Below are positions 10,641-21,920 of a DNA stretch of 64,000 nucleotides, piece by piece. The stretch covers positions 10,343,504-10,407,503 of the forward strand of contig NC_088298.1 of the NCBI RefSeq assembly GCF_032854445.1, written 5' to 3'. A program made the translations under genes and the position numbers. How positions within the stretch are numbered: position 1 is the first letter of the stretch; each line of letters begins with the position of its first letter. This stretch comes from Liolophura sinensis. Taxonomy: Eukaryota > Mollusca > Polyplacophora > Chitonida > Chitonidae. The notes beneath the pieces were generated by a model that was given only the letters and a program-made list of their open reading frames with translations, was not told the origin of the DNA and made no database searches.

Positions 10641-10729
10641 TGATGTAACTACGCGTGCCTAGGCTAAAAAGACGGCCGCAGCAGCAGTAGCAGACCACAT
10701 CGCCTGGATATCACTTGGAGAGGACAACC

Positions 10730-11163
10730 ATGGAGGCCGATGCGGAAACAAAAAAAGCAGGCGGAGATGGAGAGACGAAGAAGACGTTGACCTGTGCGAC
10801 TTGTGGGCGAGGGTTTACCTTGCGGAGTAACTGGCAGCGACACCAGCAAACCCAGCACCATGGGCCGCAAGGCAAGTGGTGAGGGGACGACATCCAAGGG
10901 TGGGGAGGGAGATCAAAATGCCTGCGGCACAAGCGAACACTCCAACCGTACCCTGAGGCCTGTCGAACCACAGCCTGGTGAGGGAGAGAGCCGGTTCACC
11001 TGCCCGACCTGCGGACGGGTGTTTCCTCGCCGGGGGAATTTGGTGCGCCACCAACAGCGACACAGCGCAAACAAACAGCGTGTGTTGAATTGTAAAGACT
11101 GTGAGAAGTCTTTTTACCGATTGTGGAACTGGCGTGTCCATCGACACAGGGAGCACGGCAAGG
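10730..11163 (+). pseudogene. C2H2 zinc-finger exon (copy B)
   Basis: ATG at 10,730 gives a short acidic/basic leader and a first finger (LTCATCGRGFTLRSNWQRH). The frame closes with a TGA after about 50 codons. In the neighbouring frame two well-formed fingers follow: FTCPTCGRVFPRRGNLVRH near 11,000 and LNCKDCEKSFYRLWNWRVH near 11,090. The exon ends at AAG|GTAAGTTC at 11,163. One small indel between finger 1 and finger 2 separates the frames. Fingers 2 and 3 keep all Cys and His ligands. This copy is better preserved than copy A, so a splice variant using only the second frame is conceivable. Confidence 0.7.
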
Positions 11164-11503
11164 TAAGTTCTTTTTATTTTATTATTATGAACACTAACAC
11201 ATGACTAAAACAAACAAATTATGTTTGAAAGTTTAAACACGGTCATGGTATTGCCATCCCTGCCTTGGGAGAATAAATTCCTGCCGGCCCGCCAGCCTGC
11301 CGCCATCCAGCAAGTCAGGTAGACTGGCTGGCAACAATTTAGTATGCAAGGCGACTGGGTTATTGTGTGTCCCACTAGGGCTGAGCGACCTGCCTGCCTC
11401 GGCTGGCAGCAATGTATTATGATGTACTTTGCGCAACATGTACGGTGACTGGGGGTTAGTGTGTCCCGCTAGGGCTGAACGACCTGCCGGCCTGCCTGCC
11501 TGC

Positions 11504-11925
11504 ATATAGAACATAGATATGTCTACCACACCGAGTCCACAGGACCTGGCTTAATTATCATATAGCCAAATCGGGGATAGCGGTATTGTATGTCCGTATG
11601 TTATTTACCGCTCCACGCCATAGGAGGCACTTAGGCCAAGTCCCAACCCACACGCTACACCGCACCTTGTTTTATGTTTCTAACCATGATCATGCCCTTC
11701 ACCACGCGAACCACGAGCCTTAGACCTGCCTGTGAGAAAGTTCACACCTCCTCACCGTGGGAGAATACGGTGTTGCCGTACTCTAACGGGTTGGCTCGGG
11801 GTTCGGTCACGGACCCATTCTCCCTCTCTGATTCATCCGGCGAACCCGACGTCTATCTAGCGAGAGGGGGTGAATACCTGTACCACGTCGCCTTCACACA
11901 CAGCCCGTAACCACAGAGGTATGCA
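11504..11925 (+). repeat. Dispersed repeat module, copy B
   Basis: Collinear with 5,498-5,940. Here it directly follows the zinc-finger unit. It includes a 78-codon open frame (11,674-11,910) that is not preserved in copy A, so I do not call it a gene. Confidence 0.65.
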
Positions 11926-13960
11926 GTGTGGACATAGTTCACACAGTGGTGACCAATTACATCAATACCAACGTGGCAGCCTAACAATTCACTCACCTGA
12001 CGCACCCGATGTCTCTACCTCACAGCATGGGGGTTACATACGTGGTCTATCTCATGCCACACAACACCTCGCCTGATGATCAAAAGCTTTCTCTCTAGAG
12101 CGAGAGGTTTTTTCCACCCACCACCCTTCTCTCTCTTCAGTATTCATTTGGATGGATCGAGTCGTCTTTTTTGAGAACCGTACAGGTTCGTGCATTTTTT
12201 TTTATTAGTCGTAGACGACAAGCTGCGCCAAACCTCACCACATATACACACACCGGGGAGTTATCTGAGCCTGCCATATTACCACACAGACCACAACCAC
12301 CAGGTGCACGAGCTTGTGACCTCCCTGTGAGAAAGTTCACACCTCCTCACCGGGGAGATACGGTGTTGCCACATGCTCTAGGTATACGCTCGAATGCTTG
12401 GGTCAATGCTTGGGGTTTTTTGAGCATAGGGTTTGGCCTGGCCCTAGAGCGAACAAGAAAATAGGGTTTAGTCGACTCTTCCGACCAGCCCTTAAAAGGA
12501 CGGGGGCTGTGGTGCTAGTCTTGTCTAATGCCGGTACACACACAGCGGACTAACTAAGGGTCGCCTAGGTTAGTCGCCTTTTACAAGCTGCCTAGAAGGC
12601 TGAGGTGCTATTCTTGATTCGTGACAAAGCGTGGACGTCAACGAAATCGGTCTGACAAGCCTACGGACGCTCGGCTCGTCTCTGCCACAGCGCTCGACCC
12701 GGAAGGCTAACCGCTGCAGGCACAGCTTCCCCGCTATGTACCCGTGCGTCACTACGGACGCTCAGCTCGCCATTTTTTCCCCTGAGGGAAGCCTAATCCC
12801 TTCACACACGTAACTTACCGAGTGCCATTTTTTTTCGTCTCCATGCAGCTCGCCAAACGCTACCACCATCACGACCAACAACAACACCGCCATACATGCC
12901 AGAGATCGCAGCCATCTCTTGTTTTTTTCTCACCGGGGAACCTAACATTTTTAGGCAGGTGCAGCTTCCACGAGTTCCTTTTTTTTTGTCTCCATGCAGC
13001 TCCCCATACGCTACCACCATCGCCACCAACACCACCTTACATGCCAGAGATCCCAGCCATCTCTTGTTTTTTCTCCCCGGGGAACTTCACACTTTTAGGC
13101 AGGTGCAGCTTCCGCTAGTTTTTTTTTTACCACATTCACCGATAATAGGTTGGGAGTTTACCGTCTCTATGCATATGCGCACCACACCATACTCCCTCTC
13201 TCACTAGCGTGAGAATCTACCGAACTTAATGCCTGGCCCGAAGGCGCTAACTCAAGCCTACGGTTGTCGTATATTCCTCCACCACCGACCTGGATGAAGG
13301 CATCAAAAAGGAATTATCAGCTCGGTGATTGGGTGGTCATTGTGAGCGGGCTTTGAACTTTCCCGCTTGTTGAATATATTACCGTCTGCCAGGCTAATCC
13401 ACGGTATACCGCGTGACGATACATTGTTGTCAGCCGCAGTTATGTTCAGCCGGCGTCCCGTGCATAATACTGACATGCCTGCCTGCACCAGATGACCTCC
13501 CTGCCTGGCTGTTGGCCTGCCTGCCTGCATGTATACCATCACGCTCCCTCTCACTACAGAATCCTACCAGTCAGTCTGGCTGGCTGACAAGTCTACGGTG
13601 ACTCAGCGTGTCTCTGCAACAGTGTTCGCCCGGGAAGGCTCACCATTGCAGGCGGGACTTTCCCGCTATGTATCAGGCGAGTCTACGGACGTCGCTGAGT
13701 TCAATTCTTTTTTTACTTCAAAAAAAAAAAAAGTCCCAAATAAGTCGGCGACTAAATAGGAGTTATAGTTTTTAAACACCAAAATGCAAGAATAAAAGAA
13801 CAAAATTATTTTACCATAAAAATATATATACAAGAATATAAATACAAGAAGAATTAAGAGTTGAACAAGGCTGGTGAATTTTACAACAGTTAATAATATA
13901 GGCGTAAAATGCCGTGAATACGGGCGTTACAGTAAGGACACACTCTTCTAACTAAGTGTT
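11926..13960. other. Patchwork of repeat fragments, no gene seen
   Basis: No convincing coding sequence. Recognisable pieces: a partial third copy of the 5,498-type module (about 12,300-12,380); a short antisense match to the 5' UTR of the LINEs described below (about 12,555-12,617, 'ctaggttagtcg ... ctagaaggctgagg'); a 151-bp tandem duplication (12,826-13,122); and a pair of related segments at 12,650-12,740 and 13,590-13,680. Confidence 0.5.
12826..13122. repeat. 151-bp tandem duplication
   Basis: 'tctccatgcagctc' occurs at about 12,838 and 12,989, and 'gccatctcttg', 'aggcaggtgcagcttcc' recur with the same offset, giving a 151-bp period and two copies. Each copy has a T tract before it and pyrimidine-rich ends. 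Confidence 0.7.
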
Positions 13961-13979
13961 ATGTTGTGCATAACCCAGC

Positions 13980-14860
13980 ATGGGAGCACGGCAGCAGGCA
14001 GCAGTTCGATGGCCGTTGGTAGCAAATATAGCATTTCCGTATACAGAATGCCTCTACCTGCTCCTGCTCTCTGGTGGTGGTGAGTCCTCTCTACCCACAG
14101 TCACTCCTACCCCCGTTTCTTCTCGTCCCTGTCCGGCCTCGACCGCGGGCACGGGTACCCCGGGCACCACGAACCACCGCACCTGGTTCGGTCTCCGTGC
14201 CCCACGGCCCTCCATCAGTCTCTCCCACCATTCTCGCTGCTCCAACTCCGCAGCCGCCTTCTCGATCCCCCGCTGGCGATTATACCATCCGTTTGCATCG
14301 CGGCCAGGGACGTGCTGTTCCCGTCCTTCACGACGCCCCACACCTCGTCCCATCCCGGGTTGGAGGAGGACCCGAGCGAGTGGTGATGTTGGTTGTGGGT
14401 CTCGCCTGGGTCGGCCTTCCCCTTGTAGTCCTCGCTCTTTTCCCTCCCATCTTCTTAACGCCCGTCCCCGCGGGGAGTGACAGCAGCCCCAGACCCGCCG
14501 TTCTGTGGAGGAGGGCGTGTACTCCACCGATCTGGAACGATCTAACTCGCTCAAGGCTCCATCCTTCTCCTCTTCCACGTCTCTCTCTCCATACCCCACC
14601 CCAACACTGGGGTTTAGCAGGCGTCTTCGGGGTTGAAAACGACCCCATCTCCTACCCCGCTCTACTGGGGTTGTTCTCAAGGTGGGTCGGAAGCCGACCG
14701 CCTCACCCGGGGCGGTGGTTACCCGAAGTGATGATACCGGGGTGTGGATGGGGTCGGTTGGGGAGAAGTTAGGTGTATACAACCGTACTCGGCGGCGCCA
14801 GTCGGTCGCTGATGCTGTCGGCGGGCCAGGTAAATGGCCGTTTCCACCGAGCACGATAAT
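13980..14860. other. GC-rich island with long open frames on both strands
   Basis: Composition changes sharply to GC-rich here. Open frames exist on the plus strand (14,074-14,772, Pro/Arg-rich) and on the minus strand (14,054-14,854, 266 codons; it contains a basic/aromatic stretch followed by FVVPGVPVPA). High GC makes stop codons rare, so neither frame is strong evidence. The minus-strand composition looks slightly more protein-like. I cannot assign a function. It may be a CpG-island-like promoter of the MADF gene that starts at 15,113. Confidence 0.35.
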
Positions 14861-15112
14861 CGCTGCGGCAGCCGCAGACGGTCACTTCTATGTAAATGTT
14901 TACAACTGTCTCCCCCAAAACCGCTGCGGGAATCGTGTTGCAAAAAGCCGCTGCGTTTCCCGCATCCAGTCGCTCGCTCGACTGATTTCACTGCGGTTTC
15001 TGTTGCGTCATTACGTTGGGTTGGCTGGTAGAGGTTGTAATGCACTGACCCTGGGTGTGTCTCAGTGCACATCCACTGTAGGCGAGACGTGGCAATATCA
15101 CATAACAGAAAC

Positions 15113-16513
15113 ATGGACATAAAGGAGAGAATAATTTTGGAAGTTGAAAAGAATCCGGTATTATTTGATAAGTCGAATCCGAATTACAAAAGAGCGGACT
15201 TGAAAGAAGACATCTGGTCAAGTATTGGAGGAAAAGCTGGGAATTTCAGGTGAGTGAAGTCTGTGAAAATCACTTCATCGACAACCAGTACATAAGGCAT
15301 TGACCCTAGTTTTGGGGAGTCCGGCAACGGTTTGTCATTGGGAATGCCGAGTGTGTGATTTTGAAGCTTTTTACCTAAAGTACTGCTCTTGAACAACCCG
15401 CCATCACTGTTCGAACCATACCCACCAACGTCTGTTACGCTGAAGCAGTACTTCCAAGGCTTCATCCACCAAGGCGAGAAGCACGATTGAAAATGTATCC
15501 TTGTAGTTATAATACGTGGATCCTGAAGCTGGGGGAGCAGTGATTACAACATATTTTTCTATATTTTCCCAGTCATCTGTAGTCGGTTCGCTCATGTAGA
15601 TGGGTTGCAGCCTACGCCAGATAGCATCACACGTCTTCTTGACAATCTTGCTAACCGTAGATTTCCCAACACGGTAGCTGAAAGATATTGTTGAATATGA
15701 ATCTCAGTCGCCAGGAACCTGAAAAAATATTAAAGAAAACTGTATATTTTCATTTCAGGTTCTGATGTTCAAACGAAATGGCGAAACATTCGTGACTGCA
15801 TGGCGAAACATGTGAAGAAGAACAAGACCAAGTGTGGCCAGGTAGCTACCGCTAAAAAATCATACAAGTATGAGCATATCCTCGAGTTTCTCATTCCAAC
15901 TCTGGATGAAAGGGCAACTAGCAGTAACTTAAACGATGACATTGGACCAGAGGACGAGGACGATGGATTTACGCTGAACGATACACAAAATACACAGCTT
16001 GCCATGGATGAGGAGGTGGAACCGGAAAACGCAGCACAAAGTCCGGCAACAGTGCCTCGACGGGGAGAGAATTTCGCCTTTTCTTTGGCGGGGGTCGGGG
16101 TGTAATGGTGCTCGGTTTAAAGTGTAGATACGGCCATAATGTATTAAAGAAAAAAACCGATGAGGGCCCAAAACGCGCCCTCCAAGTCGACGATGACGAT
16201 ATGATGACGTTTTTGAAGTCTCTCGCGCCTACCATCCGAAAGTTACCACCCCGAGGTCAGGCGGAAGTTCGCTTTTCTATTTCAAAAATCATTCATGATG
16301 GCGAAGTGGAATACCTGTACCCAAAACAGTCGTTCTCTCTAACCCCTATTCAAGTGGCGAACCCTAACCGATCGCAGAGTGTCAGTTGTCAAATGTACGA
16401 TCCACCGCAGTGACACTCCGTCTTCTCAGATCAGCAATCAGTCGTTTGGCAGCGATTCTATGATGTTCAGCCCCGAGACGAATGCATACTTGATTAATAT
16501 GTACAAGCACTAG
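15113..16513 (+). pseudogene. MADF-BESS protein gene, two exons, frame-disrupted
   Basis: Exon 1 starts at ATG 15,113 and encodes the first half of a MADF domain (LEVEKNPVLFDKSNPNYK, then LKEDIWSSI), ending AG|GTGAGT at 15,249. Exon 2 follows 'tttcatttcag' at 15,758 and encodes the second half (SDVQTKWRNIRDCMAKH), an acidic linker and a BESS-like motif near 16,200 (MMTFLKSLAPTIRKLPP). MADF domains bind DNA. BESS mediates protein contacts. PIF/Harbinger transposons often carry a MADF or Myb/SANT-like second protein. The exon phases do not match, and frames change near 16,090 and 16,400, with the likely end at 16,511-16,513. So this copy is decayed, or my exon borders are slightly wrong. Confidence 0.7.
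15258..15677 (-). pseudogene. PIF/Harbinger transposase fragment
   Basis: On the minus strand an acceptor-like 'caatatctttcag' ends at 15,678. It is followed by YRVGKSTVSKIVKKTCDAIW, then APPASGSTYYNYKDTFSIVL, then, after a frameshift near 15,470, GYGSNSDGGLFKSSTLGK, PLPDSP and VVDEVIF. These are hallmark Harbinger nuclease (DDE_Tnp_4) segments. The stretch that normally carries the first catalytic Asp (a GALDGKH-type motif) is deleted between the segments at about 15,560. The fragment ends where MADF exon 1 begins. With one catalytic residue and both ends missing, it cannot be active. Confidence 0.75.
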
Positions 16514-16647
16514 AGCTGAAGGCCTACATGCAAATTAAGTGACGTTTCACATTCTGACATTTATTTGAAATCAAAACCCATTAAACTGCCCTTTGTGTAA
16601 AACCTGTTTTGTTTGTGTACACCTGTAAAATCTGAATATAAACTCAC

Positions 16648-16812
16648 CTTAGACATACTGCGAGCCTTTGTCGTGCTGTGATCGATTCGCGATAATTTGT
16701 GCTTTCTTTGTTGATATCGCTCTCTGTGAAAGCTGTAGTTTGCAGCAAATCCAGCTTGTTTCCCTTGATAGAGGGCTTGTTTGACTACTATACGGCATTC
16801 AGGTGTGGCCAT
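16648..16812 (-). other. Possible first exon on the minus strand
   Basis: From ATG at about 16,812 (minus) a 55-codon basic frame runs to TCTAAG|GTGAGTTTA, a good splice donor, near 16,650. It could be the exon upstream of the Harbinger transposase fragment, which begins with an acceptor at 15,677. In that case the intron would contain MADF exon 2 on the other strand. I do not recognise the protein sequence, so this is a weak inference. Confidence 0.25.
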
Positions 16813-16813
16813 G

Positions 16814-18165
16814 GAGAATCGGGTGTGGTCACTAGCCGGCACAGGTCGTGCTCTGCTTGCACATGTTATCCCGTCGTGCAATTCTGCGTTTCTTCGTAAC
16901 AAAGCCAAAGTGGTGCGTATCTGTTCTTTGTTTTGGTATGGTGGTAGTTTTTGTGTACGTTTCATGTCCTATTAATTTAGAGAAAATACTCAAAACAATT
17001 GTTTTTGTCACGTGTCCACGTGGTACTTTGTGTTGTAGTTTTATGGAGCAAGGATATTAAAGGCTTCTGTAGCAGAAACCTTGGCGTTTGTTCTTCTTTC
17101 CGACTTGGCGGTCGAACCCAACGAAACGGAACGGGCTGTAACAGTAAAACACTGTGCATTGCTGATAGCCGGTGACGGCGTGGAGACAGCCTGCGTGGGA
17201 GTGCTGTGTGTGTTTGTTAACTTACGGAAAGCAGCAGGGAATAAATGGGAAATGTATTTTGCGACAGAACTTTGATCTGATTTCCTCACTAAGTCCAGCA
17301 ACTTTTGCACGTTGATCTCGGTGAGAAAATTTTATTCCATCCCTAACCTGAGCTCACTGATACTACATTTACCCACCCCGATATCTTCAGACTGTTGTGA
17401 TCTTTCATTGAACTGCCTGAACTATGCTACGGCCATGTGTGTATGAAATGTGCCCTATATAAAGTCGCACGCTTCTTTCAGTGCCATTTGAGAACGTCTA
17501 GTGAATCCAAATTTTCAGGCATAATGTTATATTTGTACTTTTAAACTCTTTATTTATTGGTCATTGAGAATATTTTATGAACTGGATAATGGACATTTTG
17601 TACACATGTTAAAATACCTAGCAGCTTGCACCTGTAATAACTGTATGAGATTTTCAATTAAGCTTGGACTTTCCTGACTATCATCCGTGTATTTTGAATT
17701 TCAAACATAATTGCATTGTTTTATCTCAAAATACAAGTGTAGAATTGAGGTCTTATGCAGGTGTATATACGTTTTACGTGTGCCTAGCAGTGATTTTTTC
17801 TCTTATTTAAACATCTTATCTGTTATATTCTACATTTAACCATTTACGTGTAAGTTCTGATGGGCAGGTTTCGCCGATGTGCAATGATAGTCTGTTCCTT
17901 TTGTGGCATCAGAACTCTGTTCTTTTACGAAGATTTTCAGCTCACAAGTCAAACCTTGCAAGCGACAGATTTAATTGCCTAGATGTATTATTTACTTTAA
18001 TGCTTTATATGGCCATGATCTAGTCAGATACTGTTGTGATCTTATTCTGCGTCTTGAAGCCTCTCCGTAGACATCCGATTGTATATCCTTCTGGTTTTTT
18101 TTTGTTCTGTAATATAGGTCAGTGTCGCTTTGGTTCTCAGCAACCTTTGAAGGCCAATGTTACAA
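16814..18165. other. Non-coding stretch, nothing recognised
   Basis: AT-rich. One minus-strand frame (17,041-17,310) has Ser/Thr/Ala-rich composition but no motif. A polypyrimidine tract ending in 'taatatag' at 18,116 may be a splice acceptor for the following gag-like frame. Confidence 0.3.
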
Positions 18166-19357
18166 TGGCAGAGGCACAAGCGAAACAAGGTAACGATTAT
18201 CAATTTAACGCTCTGGAAGGGGAGATAGGCTCCAAAACTTGTGTAATAAATAATCAAGGGGAGGTATCCACTTCTGAACCTGTCGGCCCTGTTGGCTCAC
18301 GACCTAAGGCCCCTGCAGAGCAGTTTGCAGAGTGGCGGGTAGACCGACTTGAGCGGAACTTCCGGTCAGCCGTTTCGTCATGGCGCAAACTGGCGACTAA
18401 ATTAGAGGTATTGTTGCCTGAATGTGCAGATATTTTGGTTCTAAAACGAACGCGCGATGAGCTTATGCATTGCATGGAAAATGTAACCGCTGTCTACGAA
18501 AGATATCAAACAATGCTTCCTTTTGTCGATAAATGCGACGTTTTCGATCGGCATGACGTCGCCGAAACCGATACTCATCGTTTAGTTAAGCAATGTTCCG
18601 AGAAGATAAGAGAGTTAATCGTAATGACCAGTCAGATAGAAAGTCAGTCGCATCGAATAAAAGCCGATGTTTGCAAAGTTCTAAGTGTTCCCGGTTGTCC
18701 ATTGCTTCCCAAGGGCTTAGCGTGGAAGCCAAGCCAGCAGCTCTGAAGGCAAAACTGCAAAATATGACAGTTGTTGAACAAAAACGAGCAGAATTGGAAA
18801 GAAAACGAGCCGAATTAGACCGAGCTAAAACTCTAGAAGAACTTATCATGACAGAAGCAAGGCTTAGAACCATCAAAAATGCTAGCAGTGTCGAATCTGA
18901 GATAAAACTCTCACTGCCTTTAGAATCACTGTCCTCAGAGGCAAATGTGGAACAGTTTCTGATAAGGTCTGAGGTTAACTCTTTTGCTGAATCTGACGTG
19001 GCTCCTAATCGGTTTCAGTGGCCTACATCACAGGAGGCACCGCTACAGCCAGTTTCCCAGGGGGCTGATCATGGGGAGTGTGGAACTGATATATTAGACC
19101 ATACAGCTCCACACGAGTCAACAGCTCGTCCCCTATCCCGCACTAGTCATGTCGCTCTTCCCAACCAGGTGTTGCAAGAGGACATCAGTCGACGCTTCAC
19201 TAGTAACCCATTTAAACCTAATGTTAAAGCCCCTGAGTTCTCTCCTCGTTCGGGTATTGGTCAACCACAGACGTCCAGTCCTGAGAGCATGGAAAACTTT
19301 GATGATATCGATGAGCCAGTGTTGCTCTCGCACAGCAGGGAAGAAAAAACGTTCTGA
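18164..19357 (+). pseudogene. BEL/Pao-like Gag remnant
   Basis: ATG at 18,164 begins a frame with an N-terminal helical region (AEWRVDRLERNFRSAVSSWR) and segments such as ECADILVLKRTRDELMHCME. A frameshift near 18,600 shifts to a second frame with a Ser-rich stretch followed by AALKAKL and a coiled coil (EQKRAELERKRAELDRAKTL). Gag proteins of BEL/Pao-type LTR retrotransposons show this order: helical head, Ser/Arg-rich linker, Glu/Lys/Arg coiled coil. No zinc knuckle, protease or polymerase follows, and no LTR is seen. The frame ends where a transposase reading frame begins, so this is a truncated remnant or a captured domain. Confidence 0.5.
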
Positions 19358-21599
19358 CCCACAAAATTCAGCCCATTCTGTGGCGAAACGTGCGCGGCAT
19401 TGCGGAGATGGCAGGAAGTCACTCATTTCCTGTACACACAGTAAACTTACGGTGTGTATGGCAACAACTCTTACTGATGAAGACTTAAATTGTATACACA
19501 AACAGCTGTATGAAAGCTCAGATAAGGTTAAGCAGGACGCTACTCTTCTATCACACATGAATGTACAGCCGGTGAGAAGCAGGCGCAAGCGAGTTGATGA
19601 CGCTGACAAACAAAGGACCAGAGATTATGCGATTTAATACAGCGTCCTGACGGAAAACAAACAAGTTGTACCCGTGTGTCAAGCCTCCTTTCTCAGCATA
19701 TTTTGTAAGTACTGGTGGTGTTATTCTCGGACTATAGATATTAGGCCCTACTTAATAATAAATTGAATTTTTAAACGCCTGACTGAGTTAATTTATTTTT
19801 TAAAAAAAAGTGTATGGATACAAAAAGTACAGCATACAGAGAAAAACCAAATGAGTGATAACAGTGATGGCAGTTTAACTTACGAATAACGCAGTCAAAG
19901 TGGCTTGTGTCACGAGGCTCTGGTTCAATCCCAGTCTCTGTCAGGAAATTGGTACAGATTTTCTAAATGGGCTAAATGCGACAGTTATATACCCAAATCC
20001 AAATTTAATAATAAATAATAAAAATAATAAACCAATAACTAATAATTATTAAAGAAGGCGATAAACATCAAACCAAAAAATAATAATGAGTTACGGCTAT
20101 AGATAAGGTTTTATCGAGTGATATGCACTTACTTACTCTTCAATAATAAGTGGCTATACAGCATTTCTTTATTTAGCCTCAGTGTAATACATGTCAGAAG
20201 TATTTTACTGTTAGAGGCCCATAAGAAATAGATAAAGGCGTTTCTTTCTTTTTCTGTATCGCAGGTGTAACTGGTGACAGAGTGACTGGTATCGGGAAGT
20301 ACTGGCTTGAACATGGACAAATCCGTCCAGAAAATCGAGGCGGTTCTAGAGTAAAGCCGGGTATGATTGTGAAGAAGGACGCGATTCGGACCCATACTCA
20401 GTCATTTACATGTCGTGCTAGTCATTACGCCAGGCGGGGGGCTCCTGGTCGAAAATATCTTCCTGCTGATCTAAGTGTGAAAAAAATGCACCGACTATTT
20501 CTGGAACAAAACCACAATCAAGTGTCGTACTCCCTTTATTGGAGTATTTTTGTGTATGATTTTAATTTAGCATCTGGGCACCCAGCAAAAGATGTGCATT
20601 CCTCATGTGTGAACTGTCGGATTAAGATTAAGGATCCGGAGCTGTCAGATGACCAGAGGCGGGAACAGATTGCATTATACATGCTTCACAGACGTCGAGC
20701 AAGGCGGTTTTATGACATCATGAACACTATTGAAACCTTATTTACAGTATGTTTTGACATTATGGAAAATCAAGTATTGCCAAAGTCCCCCATTGGTCAG
20801 ACATATTATTCCCGCCAGTTGTATTTCTATGTCTTCGGTGTTGTATGACATCGCGGTAGAGGCCAGTCACAGCCAAAACAGGACATTCATCTTTATATTT
20901 GGCTTGAGCATCAGAACAGAAAAGATAGTAACATGGTTGCGTCAGCTTTAAATCACTAAAAATTTTGACCATCTACGACTGTTTTCGGATTCCTGTTATG
21001 GGCAAAACAAAAACATCAATGTCCTGGCAATTTTATTTGCTATGCGCAACAAATCTCTACCAAATTTATCCATCGACTATTATTTTTCTGTTCGTGGGCA
21101 CAGCTTCCTGTCCGCTGACTGCGCGTTCGGTAGAATTGAGCAGGACATACGCAAGGTAGACACCATTCTGCTGCCAAACGAGTACATAGAGATTCTAAAG
21201 AGACACGGAATAGTACATGAATATTGGGTCGATTGGGAAGCTTACGATTTTAATACACAGGCAGGCAAATTGACTAATACACAGCGGAGTTTCAAAATAA
21301 GTGAAGCAAGAGCCCTGCAGGTGACGGGAGAGAAACTCGGTTTTAAAACTTCGTTTGGCGGTGATTTATGCACACATACATTGTTAAAAAGGGGTAAAAG
21401 ATGGACCCAATTTGATCCAGAGATTTTACCACCACATGTGAAGCCTGCCAAGAAGCAAGATATTGAAAAACTTTTGGATTCATTAGGTGTAGGTCAAACT
21501 GTTCATAGATATTATGAGGACGCTCTTGAAAATGTAACGGATGGTGAAGGCAATGGGAGGCAAGATCTGATGGAGAGCAGTGATGAGGAAAAAAACTGA
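19350..21599 (+). pseudogene. DDE transposase-like gene of an unassigned lineage, two exons
   Basis: Exon 1 (about 19,350-19,707) carries a basic N-terminus and a segment ending HMNVQPVRSRRKR, with a frame slip near 19,630, and ends in a GTAAGT donor. Exon 2 starts after 'ctgtatcgcag' at 20,264 and encodes QVSYSLYWSIFVYDFNL, a CVNC knuckle, GQTYYSRQLYFYVFGVV, then a TGA at 20,846, then HLYIWLEHQNRKDSNMVAS. A further slip near 20,952 leads to LRLFSDSCYGQNKN and RGHSFLSADCAFGRIE. The FSDSC.GQNKN and SGHSF..CD-type motifs define a transposase-like family common in invertebrates that I cannot name confidently (a Sola-type relation is possible). Two frameshifts and one nonsense codon mark it as decaying. 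Confidence 0.6.
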
Positions 21600-21920
21600 C
21601 GTTTGTGCCGACACCCCCGCTTAGTTATGTGGACTTTGTGCAGTGCTTTTTTATAGCAAACCTCCGTCCCTCTTTTAACTATTAATAGCACTGAGTCGCT
21701 ACGCCCCCTCCCTCCACACACACCAAAAAAAGGAATGAAAAACATTATTTAGAGGGAATGAATCCCTGATGTTAATTATTGTTGATGAATTGGTTGGAGT
21801 TGAATTCTGCCAATGCAATAAATATGCATTTTGACAGTTTGTATTCAAAACAAAATCAGTTTTATTTTAATGCAAAAAAACCCTATAAAAATGGCAGATG
21901 TGTTCATCTTGTTGGTAAGA
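21600..21920. other. Short non-coding stretch
   Basis: AT-rich 3' flank of the transposase-like gene with no recognisable polyadenylation-site cluster or repeat. Confidence 0.35.

Larger units (their letters stand above)
10500..11504 (+). repeat. Zinc-finger repeat unit, copy B
   Basis: Same order as copy A at 1,440-2,490: CCAAT-type repeats (10,545-10,630), zinc-finger exon, splice donor, and GCCT-rich spacer with 'gtgtcccgctagggctga'. In this copy the spacer runs uninterrupted into the 11,504-11,925 module, which shows the ancestral order. Confidence 0.75.

Noticed and set aside
11674-11910. 78-codon frame in the repeat module
   Set aside because: The equivalent frame in the other copy at 5,700-5,880 is broken, and the protein has no recognisable domain.
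16561-16965. 134-codon minus-strand frame
   Set aside because: Only its 3' half ends at a good splice donor; the remainder reads through the presumed intron. I kept only the possible exon.
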